Source: an uncultured Lutibacter sp. (lineage in GTDB: Bacteria; Bacteroidota; Bacteroidia; Flavobacteriales; Flavobacteriaceae). Taken from it: DNA of 40,232 nt. A model generated the notes under the pieces. That model made no database searches. It was given only the letters and a program-made list of their open reading frames with translations, and had not been told where the DNA came from. A program made the translations under genes and the position numbers. How positions within the stretch are numbered: position 1 is the first letter of the stretch; each line of letters opens with the position of its first letter. The stretch lies in contig CAMZLV010000011.1 of the NCBI GenBank assembly GCA_947311835.1, positions 1 to 40,232 of the forward strand, in the 5' to 3' direction. This document shows, one piece after another, positions 40,032 to 40,232 of this stretch.

Positions 40032-40232
40032 AATATCGTTTAATTAAAGTACAAAGATATCGAAAACTATTATTTAACCATAATATGAATAGTAAAAATA
40101 TATAGACAAAATTGATTATTTAATAGAAGACATTCTCCAGCGAGCATTTTTTGATGGGATATTGGAAGTTCAGCCGTCAAAATTGACATTTGATTATTAT
40201 AAAATAGCGCAAGAGAAGGGTAGAATTATAGA

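Noticed and set aside
40110-40232. Open frame IDYLIEDILQRAFFDGILEVQPSKLTFDYYKIAQEKGRII at the window edge
   Set aside because: No start codon visible and truncated; cannot tell a gene from a remnant

Overview
The window is a chromosomal segment of an AT-rich Flavobacteriaceae-like genome (Bacteroidota-type TAnnTTTG promoters, gene content). Most of it is housekeeping: icmF, pyrF, tpiA, prmA, clpS, tRNA-Arg(ACG), glnN-type GSIII, purM, prfA and the thrS-infC-rpmI-rplT block. The most interesting region is about 24.1-32.2 kb. There an ECF sigma / FecR / TonB-receptor locus lies divergent from an exported five-gene cluster: TSP3-repeat lipoprotein, thioredoxin, ApbE flavin transferase, DUF4266 lipoprotein ending GGGCGCN, and DUF3570 protein. 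A 36-bp motif, 31/36 identical, precedes both fecR and the TSP3 gene, which suggests one ECF-controlled regulon. Other notable features are: (i) a 65/66-bp tandem array with alternating A/B units in a divergent intergenic region (8211-8513); (ii) mazEF flanked by 70-bp direct repeats; (iii) a dispersed palindromic/MITE-like repeat family, including one copy read in frame inside icmF; (iv) infC apparently starting at a non-canonical AUA codon; (v) a frameshifted lipoprotein gene. Family names come from reading the translations; no database search was run.
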